64,000 nucleotides of DNA from Clostridium sp. AT4 (GCF_001517625.2 NZ_LN999827.1:515348-579347); one strand, 5' to 3'; positions 9,676-19,108 are shown, counted from the first letter of the stretch. A program made the numbers and translations. The notes: generated by a model from the sequence alone, not told the origin.

Positions 9676-11171
9676 AACTTATTATTACTGATGATGAACG
9701 CATCATACGTGAAACCATTTCCACAATTATCAATTGGAAGCAATATGATATTGAACTGGTAGGCCTTTGCAAAAATGGTCTGGAAGCCTATGATACAATC
9801 CTGGATGAAACGCCGGATATTGTATTGACTGATATAAGAATGCCCGGAATGGACGGTCTAGAGCTGATTCGTCGGATTTCCGAAACAGATCTGAACACCC
9901 AGTTCATTATCCTCTCTGGTTACGGAGAATTTGAATATGCGAAAATGGCCATGAAATATGGAGTCCGCCATTATCTGCTCAAGCCCTGCAGTGAAGTGCA
10001 GATTCTTGAAAGCATACAGGAAATTGCTCAGGACTGTTACCGAAAAAGCAGTCTGGAACGCTCCTATCCCGCTATGAGCAGTATAAGGCACAATGTTATT
10101 TTTACAATCCTTAACAATGCCATCTGCCAAAACCGTCCTTATGATGAAATTATGCGCGCCTATGATCCGTATATGGATTTTTATTTTTCATCCTATCATC
10201 TTTTCTATATCTATTTTCTGGAACAGAAGGATCTGGAGGAGTTTTTACAGCAGCTTAAACCCTATGCTGACAGCCATTTTCCCGAAGTTACCATACATGG
10301 CATCTACGTCAACTGTACGCTGCTGCTGTTTTTTAAGGAATTTGCAGGAAATTATCAGGATCTGTCCCAATTTTTTTCCAGCATAAAATTCCCCGGACGC
10401 AGCCCTTCCCTTGAAACAGAGGATTTGTCCTTTAAAAATCTTCAGACTCTTCTGGAAACTGTTTTAGATAAAGTAAAACGTTTCAGTATGATCTACTATA
10501 TCAATGACTTCCGCATCCTATCCAGCTGCAACTACAGCTTCATTATGGAAGAAGCGGAAAAACAGCTGTCAGAGGCTTTGCAAACTGGACGAACAGAGTC
10601 TGCCGACAGTCTGATTAACTTGCTTTCAGAAGTAACTGATCTGTCATTTCTCAAGCAGCTTTCCAATTCCCTGTTGCTGAAAATCACAGCTTCTGACAAC
10701 CGTCTTTCCACCATTGATCTGACGGAATGGCTTTTAAATGTAAACAGAGAACGGAATTTAGAGCAGCTTAAGCTTACCCTTGCAGAAAAGCTGAGAAAGC
10801 TTTTATCGGCTAAGCCTCAGACTTCCTCCATCAGCGCCATGACCCAGCAGATCTGCGACTATGTAAACGAACACCTCTCTGATCCCAACCTGACCTTAAA
10901 GCGGATTGCAGAGCAGCATCTGTTTATGAACACAGACTATGTCAGTAAAAAATTTCAAAAGGAAACTGGCACCCGTTTTTCCAGCTATCTCACCGATGTC
11001 CGAATCGAACGGGCCAAACAGCTGCTTGTCTCTGCCGAAAGCGATAAGATTCAGACCATAGCAGAGCAGGTGGGCTGCGGAAACAGTCCGCAGTATTTTT
11101 CTCAGCTGTTTAAGAAAAAAACCGGCATGACCCCCAGTTCCTATATAGCCCGCCTTCACGGTGAAGGGTGA
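9669..11171 (+). CDS. YesN-type response regulator with AraC DNA-binding domain
   Basis: The partner of the preceding kinase. Residues 1-125 are a receiver domain: acidic pocket ITDDE, phospho-acceptor Asp in DIVLTDIRMPGMDG, Lys in HYLLKPCS. A long middle region of about 260 residues has no motif I recognise, as is usual for YesN. The last 100 residues hold two AraC helix-turn-helix motifs (LTLKRIAEQHLFMNTDYVSK and the signature IQTIAEQVGCGNSPQYFSQLFKK). It is the likely activator of the divergent ABC/GH operon. Its 3' end overlaps the convergent AraC gene by 16 bp. Confidence 0.93.
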   Translation: MLKLIITDDERIIRETISTIINWKQYDIELVGLCKNGLEAYDTILDETPDIVLTDIRMPGMDGLELIRRISETDLNTQFIILSGYGEFEYAKMAMKYGVRHYLLKPCSEVQILESIQEIAQDCYRKSSLERSYPAMSSIRHNVIFTILNNAICQNRPYDEIMRAYDPYMDFYFSSYHLFYIYFLEQKDLEEFLQQLKPYADSHFPEVTIHGIYVNCTLLLFFKEFAGNYQDLSQFFSSIKFPGRSPSLETEDLSFKNLQTLLETVLDKVKRFSMIYYINDFRILSSCNYSFIMEEAEKQLSEALQTGRTESADSLINLLSEVTDLSFLKQLSNSLLLKITASDNRLSTIDLTEWLLNVNRERNLEQLKLTLAEKLRKLLSAKPQTSSISAMTQQICDYVNEHLSDPNLTLKRIAEQHLFMNTDYVSKKFQKETGTRFSSYLTDVRIERAKQLLVSAESDKIQTIAEQVGCGNSPQYFSQLFKKKTGMTPSSYIARLHGEG

Positions 11172-12118
11172 GATTTTTTATACTGCATAGGAGTCTGAGC
11201 GGTAGCCTTGCGGAATACCCGTTCAAAATAGGGAAGGCTTCCAAATCCTGTTTCCATTGCTATCTCTGTCATAGTCAATGACGTCTCCCTGAGCAGAATC
11301 TGGGCCTTTTTAATGCGGCAGATATTTTGATATTCATTGACTGTAAAACCTGTAACTGTTCGGAAAATCCGTGTCAAATAGGAACGGCTGATAAAAAAAT
11401 GGGCTGCCAGATCATCTAGGCAGAGTTTTCCTGCGGAATGATTCTGCAGATAAATCGCAATTTCATGAACCTTCTGATACATTCCCGTATGAACTATATT
11501 GGTCTGTCCTGGCTCCTTCCATCCTTCCGCCTCTGCCCTGCTTCTGGTTCGTATCAGAATCAGAAGCAGCTGAGCCGTATACAGCCGCACCATCCCCTCC
11601 GCCGTTCTCTTTTCCGTATCTGACCATCCGGGTGCACTTTGGGACATACTCATTTCGTTTTTTACCTTTTCCAGCTGCTCCAGCACCTGTTTCCATTCGC
11701 CGTCCGAAAAACAGGTAATTCCCCGATACTGCTCTCCAAACTCCAAAAGTCCCCGGAAACCGCAAAGTTTCAAAAGGCAGCTTAAAGCTTCTCCCTCTAG
11801 CTGCAAAAGAAACCGGTGATGACTTTTTCCGTTTCCTGCCGGACAGGTTTTATGAATCTGGTTTTGATCGACCAGAATCGCCATCTGCTCCTTCATGTGA
11901 TAGGTATCCTGCTCTACAAAGTAAAACCGCTCTCCTTCTAAAAGGAAATACAGCTCCAGACTCTGGTGAAAATGACGGCTTACCATGGAAAAACTGTGCC
12001 TGCGCACTGCTTCTTCTGCAAAAATACCGGAAATCTCCTCCTGAAATAAAATTTCCGGTTCCTCTCCCAACTGTTCGGAGGTGAGATAGATCGTATCCTT
12101 TTCTGTATTTTCTCCCAT
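11156..12118 (-). CDS. AraC-family transcriptional regulator (cupin sensor + AraC HTH)
   Basis: A one-component regulator of 320 residues. The N-terminal half looks like an AraC arabinose-binding cupin (HFHQSLELYFLLEGERFYFVEQ), the usual sugar pocket. The C-terminal 100 residues carry the double helix-turn-helix (LCLDDLAAHFFISRSYLTRIFR and LTMTEIAMETGFGSLPYFERVFRK). It is divergent from the GH4 gene across a 195-bp gap and convergent with the YesN-type gene, so it probably controls the GH4 gene, itself or the whole pectin locus. The inducer is not evident. Confidence 0.9.
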   Translation of the reverse strand: MGENTEKDTIYLTSEQLGEEPEILFQEEISGIFAEEAVRRHSFSMVSRHFHQSLELYFLLEGERFYFVEQDTYHMKEQMAILVDQNQIHKTCPAGNGKSHHRFLLQLEGEALSCLLKLCGFRGLLEFGEQYRGITCFSDGEWKQVLEQLEKVKNEMSMSQSAPGWSDTEKRTAEGMVRLYTAQLLLILIRTRSRAEAEGWKEPGQTNIVHTGMYQKVHEIAIYLQNHSAGKLCLDDLAAHFFISRSYLTRIFRTVTGFTVNEYQNICRIKKAQILLRETSLTMTEIAMETGFGSLPYFERVFRKATAQTPMQYKKSHPSP

Positions 12119-12148
12119 CTTCTGACCTGCCTACTTTATTTTTCTGCT

Positions 12149-12177
12149 ATTATACTGCAAGTTCTTCCGATTTTCTA
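12149..12177 (-). promoter_or_regulatory. Candidate promoter of the AraC gene
   Basis: TAGAAA and a perfect TATAAT on the minus strand are 17 bp apart, 31 bp upstream of the AraC ATG. The -35 matches only four of six positions. The rest of this 195-bp gap, towards GH4, is AT-rich and has no clear promoter of its own. Confidence 0.45.
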
Positions 12178-12313
12178 CGCTTTTTGTAGCCGATTAGATA
12201 ATAACATTAAAAAATCATCTGATTTTATTAGCATTCACCACATCCATTGAGTAAAATATAAATCAGCAAATACTTATAAACATTCGTACAGAGATTTTTA
12301 GGAGGGTAAGATC

Positions 12314-13717
12314 ATGAACTACAGCAATAACAAAGTATCGGATATTCAAATTGCCTATATCGGAGGCGGTTCCAGAGGCTGGGCCTGGACCTTTATGACG
12401 GATCTGGCTCTGGACGATCAGATCAGCGGAACCATCAGACTTTATGACATTGACCGTCAGGCAGCGGAAAACAACGCAGTGATCGGAAATCACCTTATGA
12501 GCCGGGAGGACGCAAAGGGTGACTGGAAATTTGAAGTAAAGGACAGCTTACAGGATGTTCTGACAGGCTGTGACTTTGCCGTTATCTCCATCCTTCCAGG
12601 TACCTTTGATGAAATGGCGTCCGATGTTCATCTTCCCGAACGCCTCGGCATCTATCAGTCTGTAGGCGATACTGCCGGCCCCGGAGGAATGATCCGCGCT
12701 CTGCGCACGATTCCTATGTTTGTAGAAATCGCAGAAGCCATCCGGGATTACGCACCGGACTGCTGGGTTATCAATTACACCAACCCCATGTCCCTGTGTG
12801 TAAAAACCCTTTATCATGTATTCCCTGAGATCAAAGCCTTTGGCTGCTGCCATGAGGTATTTGGCACACAGAAGGTATTAAAGGGAATCTACGAGGAAGA
12901 AACCGGTGACACGATTGAAGACTGGCACGATGTTCATGTAAATGTAGTGGGAATCAATCATTTTACCTGGTTTACAGAAGCAAACTATAAGGGTGTTGAT
13001 CTTTTCCCCGTATATAAAAACTATATTTCCAAACACTTTGAAGATGGCTATGAACTTGAAGGTGAAAACTGGATGAATTCTTCTTTCAAATGCGCTCACC
13101 GGGTAAAAATGGATCTCTTTAACCGTTTCGGTCTCATTGCTGCCGCAGGCGACCGCCATCTGGCTGAATTTATGCCCGGAAACGAATACCTGAATGATCC
13201 AGAAACCGTACATTCCTGGAAATTCGGCCTGACTACCGTGGACTGGAGAAAGAACGATTTACAGAAGCGCCTGGAGAGAAGCCACAGACTGGCAAATGCT
13301 GAGGAAGAAGTAACTTTAGAGCCTACAGGTGAGGAGGGCATCCTCTTAATCAAAGCCCTTTGCGGTCTGGATCGTTTTGTAAGCAATGTAAACATCCCCA
13401 ATACAGCCCTTCAGATCCCCAATCTGCCTGCTAACGCCCTGGTGGAAACGAATGCGCTCTTTGACTTAGACAGCATTCATCCGGTTGCCGCAGGTGCACT
13501 TTCTGAAGACGTGAAAGCTCTGATCATGCCTCATGTAGAAAACCATGAGCGCATCTTAAAGGCTGCCCTTACCTGTGACGAAGAACTGGTAGTAACCGCC
13601 TTTATGAACGATCCGATCGTAAAGGGCAAAAATCCTTCCGAACAGGAAATCCGGGAACTGGTTCACGATATGCTTGTAAATACAAAAGCTTACCTGCCGG
13701 AGGGTTGGAAGCTGTAA
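12314..13717 (+). CDS. GH4 family glycosidase, alpha-galacturonidase-like (CHEV motif)
   Basis: GH4 enzymes use NAD+ and Mn2+ and cleave by oxidation-elimination. Seen here are the nucleotide-binding start IAYIGGGSRGWAWTF, the NYTNPMS segment, the metal-binding Cys-His in FGCCHEVFG and VVGINHFTWF. The tetrad after the Cys separates GH4 groups. CHEV, as I recall the literature, marks the alpha-galacturonidases such as Bacillus LplD, whereas alpha-galactosidases and alpha-glucosidases have other residues. Length 467 aa is normal. AGGAGGG sits 8 bp before the ATG. It would release galacturonate from the non-reducing end of pectin oligomers in the cytoplasm, completing the locus. Confidence 0.85.
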   Translation: MNYSNNKVSDIQIAYIGGGSRGWAWTFMTDLALDDQISGTIRLYDIDRQAAENNAVIGNHLMSREDAKGDWKFEVKDSLQDVLTGCDFAVISILPGTFDEMASDVHLPERLGIYQSVGDTAGPGGMIRALRTIPMFVEIAEAIRDYAPDCWVINYTNPMSLCVKTLYHVFPEIKAFGCCHEVFGTQKVLKGIYEEETGDTIEDWHDVHVNVVGINHFTWFTEANYKGVDLFPVYKNYISKHFEDGYELEGENWMNSSFKCAHRVKMDLFNRFGLIAAAGDRHLAEFMPGNEYLNDPETVHSWKFGLTTVDWRKNDLQKRLERSHRLANAEEEVTLEPTGEEGILLIKALCGLDRFVSNVNIPNTALQIPNLPANALVETNALFDLDSIHPVAAGALSEDVKALIMPHVENHERILKAALTCDEELVVTAFMNDPIVKGKNPSEQEIRELVHDMLVNTKAYLPEGWKL

Positions 13718-13725
13718 AAACAGGC

Positions 13726-15177
13726 TTATTTCCACACAAACCGCAGATCCGCAATCCGTACCTCATCTCCCGGATTCAGTTCTGCGGTTTCATTGGCCGC
13801 CAGCAAAACACCTGCTACGGTAGTTCCGTTCGTAGAGTTTAAATCAGTGACTGTAATTTTGTCTTCTGTACGGTCAAGGCGGAGATGAAACCGACTGACT
13901 GTTTTATAATCGAGAACATAATCTGCCAGTTCTTTATGCTTCCCAATAACAAAGGGATAATAGGGAATTTCTATGGAGGATATTTCCGGATGGAGGGCTG
14001 TAAGGCCGTGACACTCTTCTGCTTCCGGATGGACGGACAAAACCGTAGTCTGGAAATCCTCCGGAGGCGGGGAAGCTATTGAAGCAGCGTTTGTTCTTAA
14101 AGAAGACTCTGTACTGCTGTTTTCTATTTCTTCCTCTGCCCCCTCCTCATCTTCATACAGAATACGCCAGGGATCCTCTTCATCCCTGGTATTTTTTATC
14201 TGTTTCTCTGTATCCGCCGGTTTCTTTTCTCTTCTTTCCCAGAAAATGACTGCCAAAATCGTAAAAACCTCTGCCACAGCTGCGCCTATGACCAGATAAA
14301 AGCTGAGATTTAAAAGTGTTTCTATTCCTCTCAGAAACCAGATTCCCAGAGAGATCAGGCTGAACATGCCTGCTGTGGCTGCCATACGTTTTAAAAGCTG
14401 TTTTCCAATATTTTTTTCAGACTGCCTTTTCTTTTCGCATAATTCAGTCTGTCCGGCAGCCTCCTGCGGTAAATCCGTGGAAGTTTGCCGCGGCAAAGCT
14501 GTTTTATTCGATCTTCCTTCTGCTTTTTGCAATGCTCCCGAAGTATCCCGTACTTCATCCTCCCCGGTCTTTTGTATCCCCTTAATCCGTTCCGCCTTTT
14601 GACCAGCCTCCTGCGGCGGACGGCCTGTTTTCTCCTCAGCCACAATCTTTACCAGATCTTCAATCCCATAATTTTCCTTTAAGCTCTCCTGATACAAACC
14701 ATAAGCCAATACCACACAGTCCTTGTCCCTATGATCCACATGTTTTAAAAGGTATTGGAGAAAATGGCTGAGTTCTGCTGCAAAATCTCCCTTTCCTCCC
14801 GGAACTGCACAGAGCCCTATTTCAAAACGCTCTGGTTCCGCATAGATCAATTCCGGCGTTAGAAGAATCCCTCCACTCTCTAAAAGATATTTTTCCATCT
14901 CCTCCAAAGCCCGGTAAAGCTGCCAGAACAAACTTCTGACCTGCTCCCCTGTCATTGCATGAGTTTCCAATATCCGCTCCAGCGGCTGGCGGGATGTGAT
15001 ATCGTAACAGTAAATTTCCCTTCCTTCTTCATAACGCACTCTCATGGGAAGCAGTCCCCGGATTCTGTTCTGTTCCAGCATTCCTGCCTCCCAGGCTCCC
15101 TTTTCCCTCTGCTCCTCATCTTCTGTTTCAATGGTAAGATAGCTGCGCTTCATCTCACGGATATAGCTGATCTTCAT
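13726..15177 (-). CDS. FHA-domain membrane protein of the Tad locus (DUF6382-like N-terminus)
   Basis: The last gene of the Tad operon. The N-terminal 190 residues resemble the DUF6382 domain found with FHA in Firmicutes Tad loci (SYLTIETEDEE, EQVRSLFWQLYRAL). A charged low-complexity linker follows, then two adjacent membrane helices around residues 270-320, another acidic linker and a C-terminal FHA domain with its phosphothreonine-binding signature (FVIGKHKE, VSRFHLRL, DLNSTNGT). FHA domains read Ser/Thr phosphorylation, so it may link pilus assembly to a kinase. Its start overlaps the end of the upstream pseudopilin by 23 bp. It is convergent with GH4 with 8 bp between stops and no terminator seen. 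Confidence 0.82.
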   Translation of the reverse strand: MKISYIREMKRSYLTIETEDEEQREKGAWEAGMLEQNRIRGLLPMRVRYEEGREIYCYDITSRQPLERILETHAMTGEQVRSLFWQLYRALEEMEKYLLESGGILLTPELIYAEPERFEIGLCAVPGGKGDFAAELSHFLQYLLKHVDHRDKDCVVLAYGLYQESLKENYGIEDLVKIVAEEKTGRPPQEAGQKAERIKGIQKTGEDEVRDTSGALQKAEGRSNKTALPRQTSTDLPQEAAGQTELCEKKRQSEKNIGKQLLKRMAATAGMFSLISLGIWFLRGIETLLNLSFYLVIGAAVAEVFTILAVIFWERREKKPADTEKQIKNTRDEEDPWRILYEDEEGAEEEIENSSTESSLRTNAASIASPPPEDFQTTVLSVHPEAEECHGLTALHPEISSIEIPYYPFVIGKHKELADYVLDYKTVSRFHLRLDRTEDKITVTDLNSTNGTTVAGVLLAANETAELNPGDEVRIADLRFVWK

Positions 15178-15556
15178 CCTCTTCCCCCAGTTTCTCTATC
15201 AATGTAATCTTCCGCAGAAATGTTTCCGGGCGAAAGCGTCGGAGCCGGATCTCCTTTTCCCAGTTTTCTGCCCGCCCTGCCGCACGAATCCATTTCCCCT
15301 CTTCTCTCAGAGAAAGCCGGTCATCCTTCATGTGGAGCCTCAATCCTTTGTTTTTCTGAAAAAAGGCCTCTATTTCTTCTAAATCCACAGTTTTCTCATG
15401 ACGTGCCTTTTCTGCCGCCTCATGAACGGTCATTGCACACGATACCTGATCATGGATTCTGCCTGCCTCTGTAATGATCGTACCAATCCCAAATAAAATC
15501 ACTGCCATCACACCGGCTGCTTCCACGGTAAAGCTTCCCTTTAAATGCTTTTCCAT
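15155..15556 (-). CDS. Small TadE-like pseudopilin
   Basis: A 133-residue protein with a short basic leader and a class III-type prepilin motif, KGSFTVEAAGVMAVILFGIGT. The cleavage site would follow the Gly, with Glu at +5, and a single membrane helix continues from it. The remaining 90 residues are charged, largely helical and outside the membrane. It is probably processed by one of the two A24 peptidases of this locus and built into, or needed for, the Tad pilus. No specific family name can be given. Confidence 0.7.
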   Translation of the reverse strand: MEKHLKGSFTVEAAGVMAVILFGIGTIITEAGRIHDQVSCAMTVHEAAEKARHEKTVDLEEIEAFFQKNKGLRLHMKDDRLSLREEGKWIRAAGRAENWEKEIRLRRFRPETFLRKITLIEKLGEEDEDQLYP

Positions 15557-15574
15557 TTTCCTGCCTCCCCTCTG

Positions 15575-16078
15575 TCACCAAAAAAGTAAAAACACCGCTG
15601 CCAAAAGAACAAAGGGTAAAAAGGGAAGGCGTTCCTTTCCCCGATCTGCTGCTTTATCTCCTTTCCATATCCGACGAACCATGAGAAAGGAGCTCACAGG
15701 AAAACACAGCAGAAGACTGGCACTAAAAAGAAATACTGTCTTTATAAACCCCAGATAACATCCGGCAGCCAGAAAGAAAAAACCATCCCCAAGACCCACG
15801 GCCTCCTGGGTAACATAGGCCAGGGAAAGAAGAAAGATCCCTACACAGGCCGCTCCCAGCAGCTGTAAAACAGCATAGGCCGGAGTACAAACTGCCCTCC
15901 AGCTGCCCAAAGCACCCGATACAGCCGCAAATCTTCCTGCCTGCAAGAGAATCCCCGTGGCTCCTCCAACAATGAACGTTCCGATATGAATGGAACCCCA
16001 TTTTAAATCCTGCCAGGCCGCCAGAGCTGTGAATGTCCAGAAAGCTGTTACGATTGCTGTTTCAAACCACTGTTCCAT
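15575..16078 (-). CDS. Prepilin peptidase (A24 family), second copy in the Tad locus
   Basis: A polytopic aspartic peptidase of 167 residues. The two catalytic Asp are visible in AAWQDLKWGS and in the GxGD motif of EAVGLGDGFFFLAAG. Five to six membrane segments follow the TadV/TadE-peptidase pattern without the zinc/methylase domain of PilD. The frame is open further upstream, but the ATG at 16078 overlaps the upstream gene's stop as TAATG, which fixes the start by translational coupling. A different A24 peptidase is encoded at the operon's front (23790-24362), so this one may serve the TadE/TadG-like substrates next to it. Confidence 0.85.
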   Translation of the reverse strand: MEQWFETAIVTAFWTFTALAAWQDLKWGSIHIGTFIVGGATGILLQAGRFAAVSGALGSWRAVCTPAYAVLQLLGAACVGIFLLSLAYVTQEAVGLGDGFFFLAAGCYLGFIKTVFLFSASLLLCFPVSSFLMVRRIWKGDKAADRGKERLPFLPFVLLAAVFLLFW

Positions 16079-17136
16079 TATTTGCTTCCCCTTCCGCAAT
16101 AACTGCACTCCCCCAGATGCTCCACTTCGCTTAAGGGCACGGTCTGCACATACGCACGAATCGCCCCGCACTGTCCCGTACTGTGATATCTTGTTCCCCA
16201 TGGCATGATAAAAAAAGGCCCTTTTGAATCAGCCGCTTTGCAGGATGGACATGGATAATACCGTTTCCCCTCCTGATTACGCAGTCCATCCATCTCACCT
16301 GCCTGCACCTGTTTTAAATCATTAAACAGATAATGACAGTTCCTGTTTCTATGATACCGTGTCGAATTACGGCCAACATAAACCATTTCCTCCATTTCGT
16401 CCTCTCCCGGCAGCAAATTTCCCTTTCGGTTTCCCTCTGCTCCGGTCCACAGACGTCTGACACACACCGCTTCTGCCTTTATGCTGTCTATACGAAATAC
16501 AGAAAATGGAAGCGGCATCCTGTATGTCATTACAATACGAACCATGTCATTTTCTATAGCTGTTCTCATAAACGAAACATCTCTGACCCATTTTTTATCT
16601 ATCCGTCCCAAAACCATTGCTTCAATCCCTGCCTGGGCAGCAAATCCAAAAATATCTTTCATACCATCTGGGGCCAGCTCATCCCTGCTCTCATCCATCT
16701 GCCCCTCTCTTTCCTTTCCCAAAAGCCAGGCGCTGTATGCATACTGGCTGATTTCTTCCCCCACAGTTTCTACCGCTGCCTGAATCTGTCTCTGCCGGTC
16801 CATCATCCTCATAGGGATCAGAAGTATGACACAGAGAAACACAAACAAAGGAAATACCAGTGCCGCCTCCAGCGTCAGACTGCCGCGGATTCGATTGCCC
16901 GCATGATATTTCTTTATATGACAAGGAATCCGTTTCATCTGAAAGGCCCATGAGGATACTCTCTTTTCGGAAACTCGGATCCTTTTTAAATAGTTCTGCA
17001 TATCTGTGTCTGTTCGTACTTGGAGAGGTGCGATTTTCATTGAATGATGGTTCTGACAGGTATGTTCCTGATGGATCATTGATCGTAAGGAGTAGCGTGT
17101 TATATGAAGTTGTATTGGATTCCGAAAAAAGAGCAT
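16078..17136 (-). CDS. TadE-like pseudopilin with long leader and two Cys/His motifs
   Basis: A protein of about 352 residues. A TadE-type segment, RIRGSLTLEAALVFPLFVF, appears near residue 87, with Gly then Glu at +5. It is preceded by an unusually long basic N-terminal extension. AGGAGG is 9 bp before the ATG at 17136 but only 3 bp before the ATG at 17142, so I use 17136. The last 100 residues contain two copies of a pattern RYHxxxxC (STRYHRNRNC and GTRYHSTGQC), each followed by CxxC (CPSC, CSYC). They resemble small Ada-like metal-binding units and should lie outside the membrane. The function of this tail is unknown. Confidence 0.72.
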   Translation of the reverse strand: MLFFRNPIQLHITRYSLRSMIHQEHTCQNHHSMKIAPLQVRTDTDMQNYLKRIRVSEKRVSSWAFQMKRIPCHIKKYHAGNRIRGSLTLEAALVFPLFVFLCVILLIPMRMMDRQRQIQAAVETVGEEISQYAYSAWLLGKEREGQMDESRDELAPDGMKDIFGFAAQAGIEAMVLGRIDKKWVRDVSFMRTAIENDMVRIVMTYRMPLPFSVFRIDSIKAEAVCVRRLWTGAEGNRKGNLLPGEDEMEEMVYVGRNSTRYHRNRNCHYLFNDLKQVQAGEMDGLRNQEGKRYYPCPSCKAADSKGPFFIMPWGTRYHSTGQCGAIRAYVQTVPLSEVEHLGECSYCGRGSK

Positions 17137-17170
17137 CCTCATGAGCCTCCTTTCCTAAAAATTATCTGTT

Positions 17171-19108
17171 TTATTCATCATCCAGATAGCTGCCGGAAAC
17201 AGCCATCCGTATTTTTTGTCTGTCTTTCCACGGACCGCCGGAAAAAAACACAGGTTTTCCACAAAACTCCGCTTCCATTTCCACCATGCAGGTACAACCT
17301 GCCATGCAGAAATCCGGTTGTTCCGTTCTGAGTTCTGTCTGTATCACATCCATCATACGGTAAACCCGTTCTTCACTGTATCCGCCAAAAAGCATCAGCC
17401 GAAGATAGCCTTTGTGATCCAGACCATCTTCCTCTTTCTCCCCTTTCCCTATCCCATCCGGCAGACGGCCTTTGGCCCCCAGATCAAGAAGGCCCTGTAA
17501 ATCCAGCTTCCACTGAGAACTGCTTTTTACAAGAGGTACCTTTCCGCCTTCCAAAAGACAGCGCACATCCGCCAGCGCCTCCCCCAGCGCCCAGACCGTC
17601 ATAATGAAAAATGACAATACCGCTGCAAGCGGAGCCATCCCTGTACCTCCTGCAATCACTATGGCAAGGGAGCGGGCTTCCTCCCTTTTAACAGGATCCC
17701 TCAGAATATGAGCCAGATTCATCCCCTGGCGCAATGCTGTCAGACGAAGGACAGAAGCCTCCAGATTCTCCCTGTCTTTCTCCTTCCCATACAGAATATA
17801 CTCCAGCTGGTAAAAGGATGGCGGCTCTGGCTTAAAGGCAGAAAAATAACGGATCCCGTATTCAGACACGAGAAGGCGGTCCAAAAGAGTTTGTACGCCA
17901 AGGTTACGCTTCCCTTCTCCGGCTGGATTACCTGGTGTTCTCTCCTTTGAAGGAAACCCATTCAGCTTTAAACTGCGCCCTGATACGACCGTCCCTTCCG
18001 GAAGTACCAGTTCCAAAATCCCTTTGGACGCCAGATCGCCGATCCGTTCCAGCCATCCCTCCTTTTCCTTATCCTTTACGCCAAATTCCATTCCCAGGCT
18101 CAGCATGGGATATCGTGAAAAATGACTGCGCACCGGGGCCCACAGAGCTTCTTCATCCAGTTCGTCATCTTCATCATCCGGCTCCCAGCTGTCAATATAA
18201 TCCATGACATCCTCCGCTTCCCGGATAATATTTTCCAGAAAAAGGATATTTTCCTGGCTTTTTTCCCGTAAAGCCCCAATCTCCATCCGCCTCTGCCCAT
18301 CCTTTTCGGTATATGTTTTATACTGGGCGAATTCCTCCCTTAAAGCCTCTCTTGATCCATCGCTCAGATCCTCTCTTGACTCAAAATCCTGCCGGCTTTC
18401 CTTCAAAGCTTCGTTTAAACGGTCCGCTCTCTTTTCATAGGCCGTTACCAGAGAAGGAAGCTTTTTTAATATTTTTATCATGCTCTCTGCCCTGCGGATC
18501 AAGCCGCTTCCATCCAGATCGTCCAGACAGCGCTTTCCCTGTTCCCAGTTCTGTCTTTGTTCTTCAAGCCTCCCGTTTATCTTTTCCAGCGCTGCCTCCA
18601 CACGGACCGCTTCTCTGGTATGGCCTTCATAGCGGACAGAACAGACATTTATCCCCTCTGCATCCTTAAACTGGCTGAGCATTTCTCTGGCTCCATTTTC
18701 ATCCATGCTGTCCCAGATCATGTCTATAAGCCCAAACTTCATATAGTCCAGGATTTCCTGCTCAAAGTAGGCTCCCTGTCCCTCTGTAAGCATTACTGCA
18801 TCCTTCCTGTCTGTGTCCACAAGAGTTACCGGATACCAGTTTTCCGCCTCTGCATAAGGAGCAAAAAAATCGCCAAATTCCTGTTCCAGTCTTTCCTTTT
18901 CCCCTGTTTCAAGTCCCAGGATCCGGTAATTCTCCCACAGCCCCCTGTGGTACTGCGCCATCACCGAATCCATAGAAGAATCTGCCGCCATCTGCAGATA
19001 CAATCTGGCTCCCGTCTCTCTGGCCGATTCCACAACTACCAAAAGAAGCGTCATGATACTGACCAGGATCATCGTGAGAAAGACCGTCACTTCCCCCCTG
19101 TACCTCAT
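17171..19108 (-). CDS. TadG-like large pseudopilin (DUF5702-like)
   Basis: A 645-residue protein starting with a membrane helix, GEVTVFLTMILVSIMTLLL followed by VVVESARETGARLYLQMAAD, the pattern of TadG/DUF5702 proteins that resemble TadE with E at the usual place. A long, charged, helical extracellular region follows (coiled-coil-prone around residues 180-310), and a hydrophobic segment (LAIVIAGGTGMAPLAAVLSFFIMTV) sits near residue 490. Its start overlaps the Flp gene's stop by one base. It probably acts as a minor pilus or anchoring component. Sequence detail beyond the N-terminus matches no motif I know. Confidence 0.7.
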   Translation of the reverse strand: MRYRGEVTVFLTMILVSIMTLLLVVVESARETGARLYLQMAADSSMDSVMAQYHRGLWENYRILGLETGEKERLEQEFGDFFAPYAEAENWYPVTLVDTDRKDAVMLTEGQGAYFEQEILDYMKFGLIDMIWDSMDENGAREMLSQFKDAEGINVCSVRYEGHTREAVRVEAALEKINGRLEEQRQNWEQGKRCLDDLDGSGLIRRAESMIKILKKLPSLVTAYEKRADRLNEALKESRQDFESREDLSDGSREALREEFAQYKTYTEKDGQRRMEIGALREKSQENILFLENIIREAEDVMDYIDSWEPDDEDDELDEEALWAPVRSHFSRYPMLSLGMEFGVKDKEKEGWLERIGDLASKGILELVLPEGTVVSGRSLKLNGFPSKERTPGNPAGEGKRNLGVQTLLDRLLVSEYGIRYFSAFKPEPPSFYQLEYILYGKEKDRENLEASVLRLTALRQGMNLAHILRDPVKREEARSLAIVIAGGTGMAPLAAVLSFFIMTVWALGEALADVRCLLEGGKVPLVKSSSQWKLDLQGLLDLGAKGRLPDGIGKGEKEEDGLDHKGYLRLMLFGGYSEERVYRMMDVIQTELRTEQPDFCMAGCTCMVEMEAEFCGKPVFFSGGPWKDRQKIRMAVSGSYLDDE

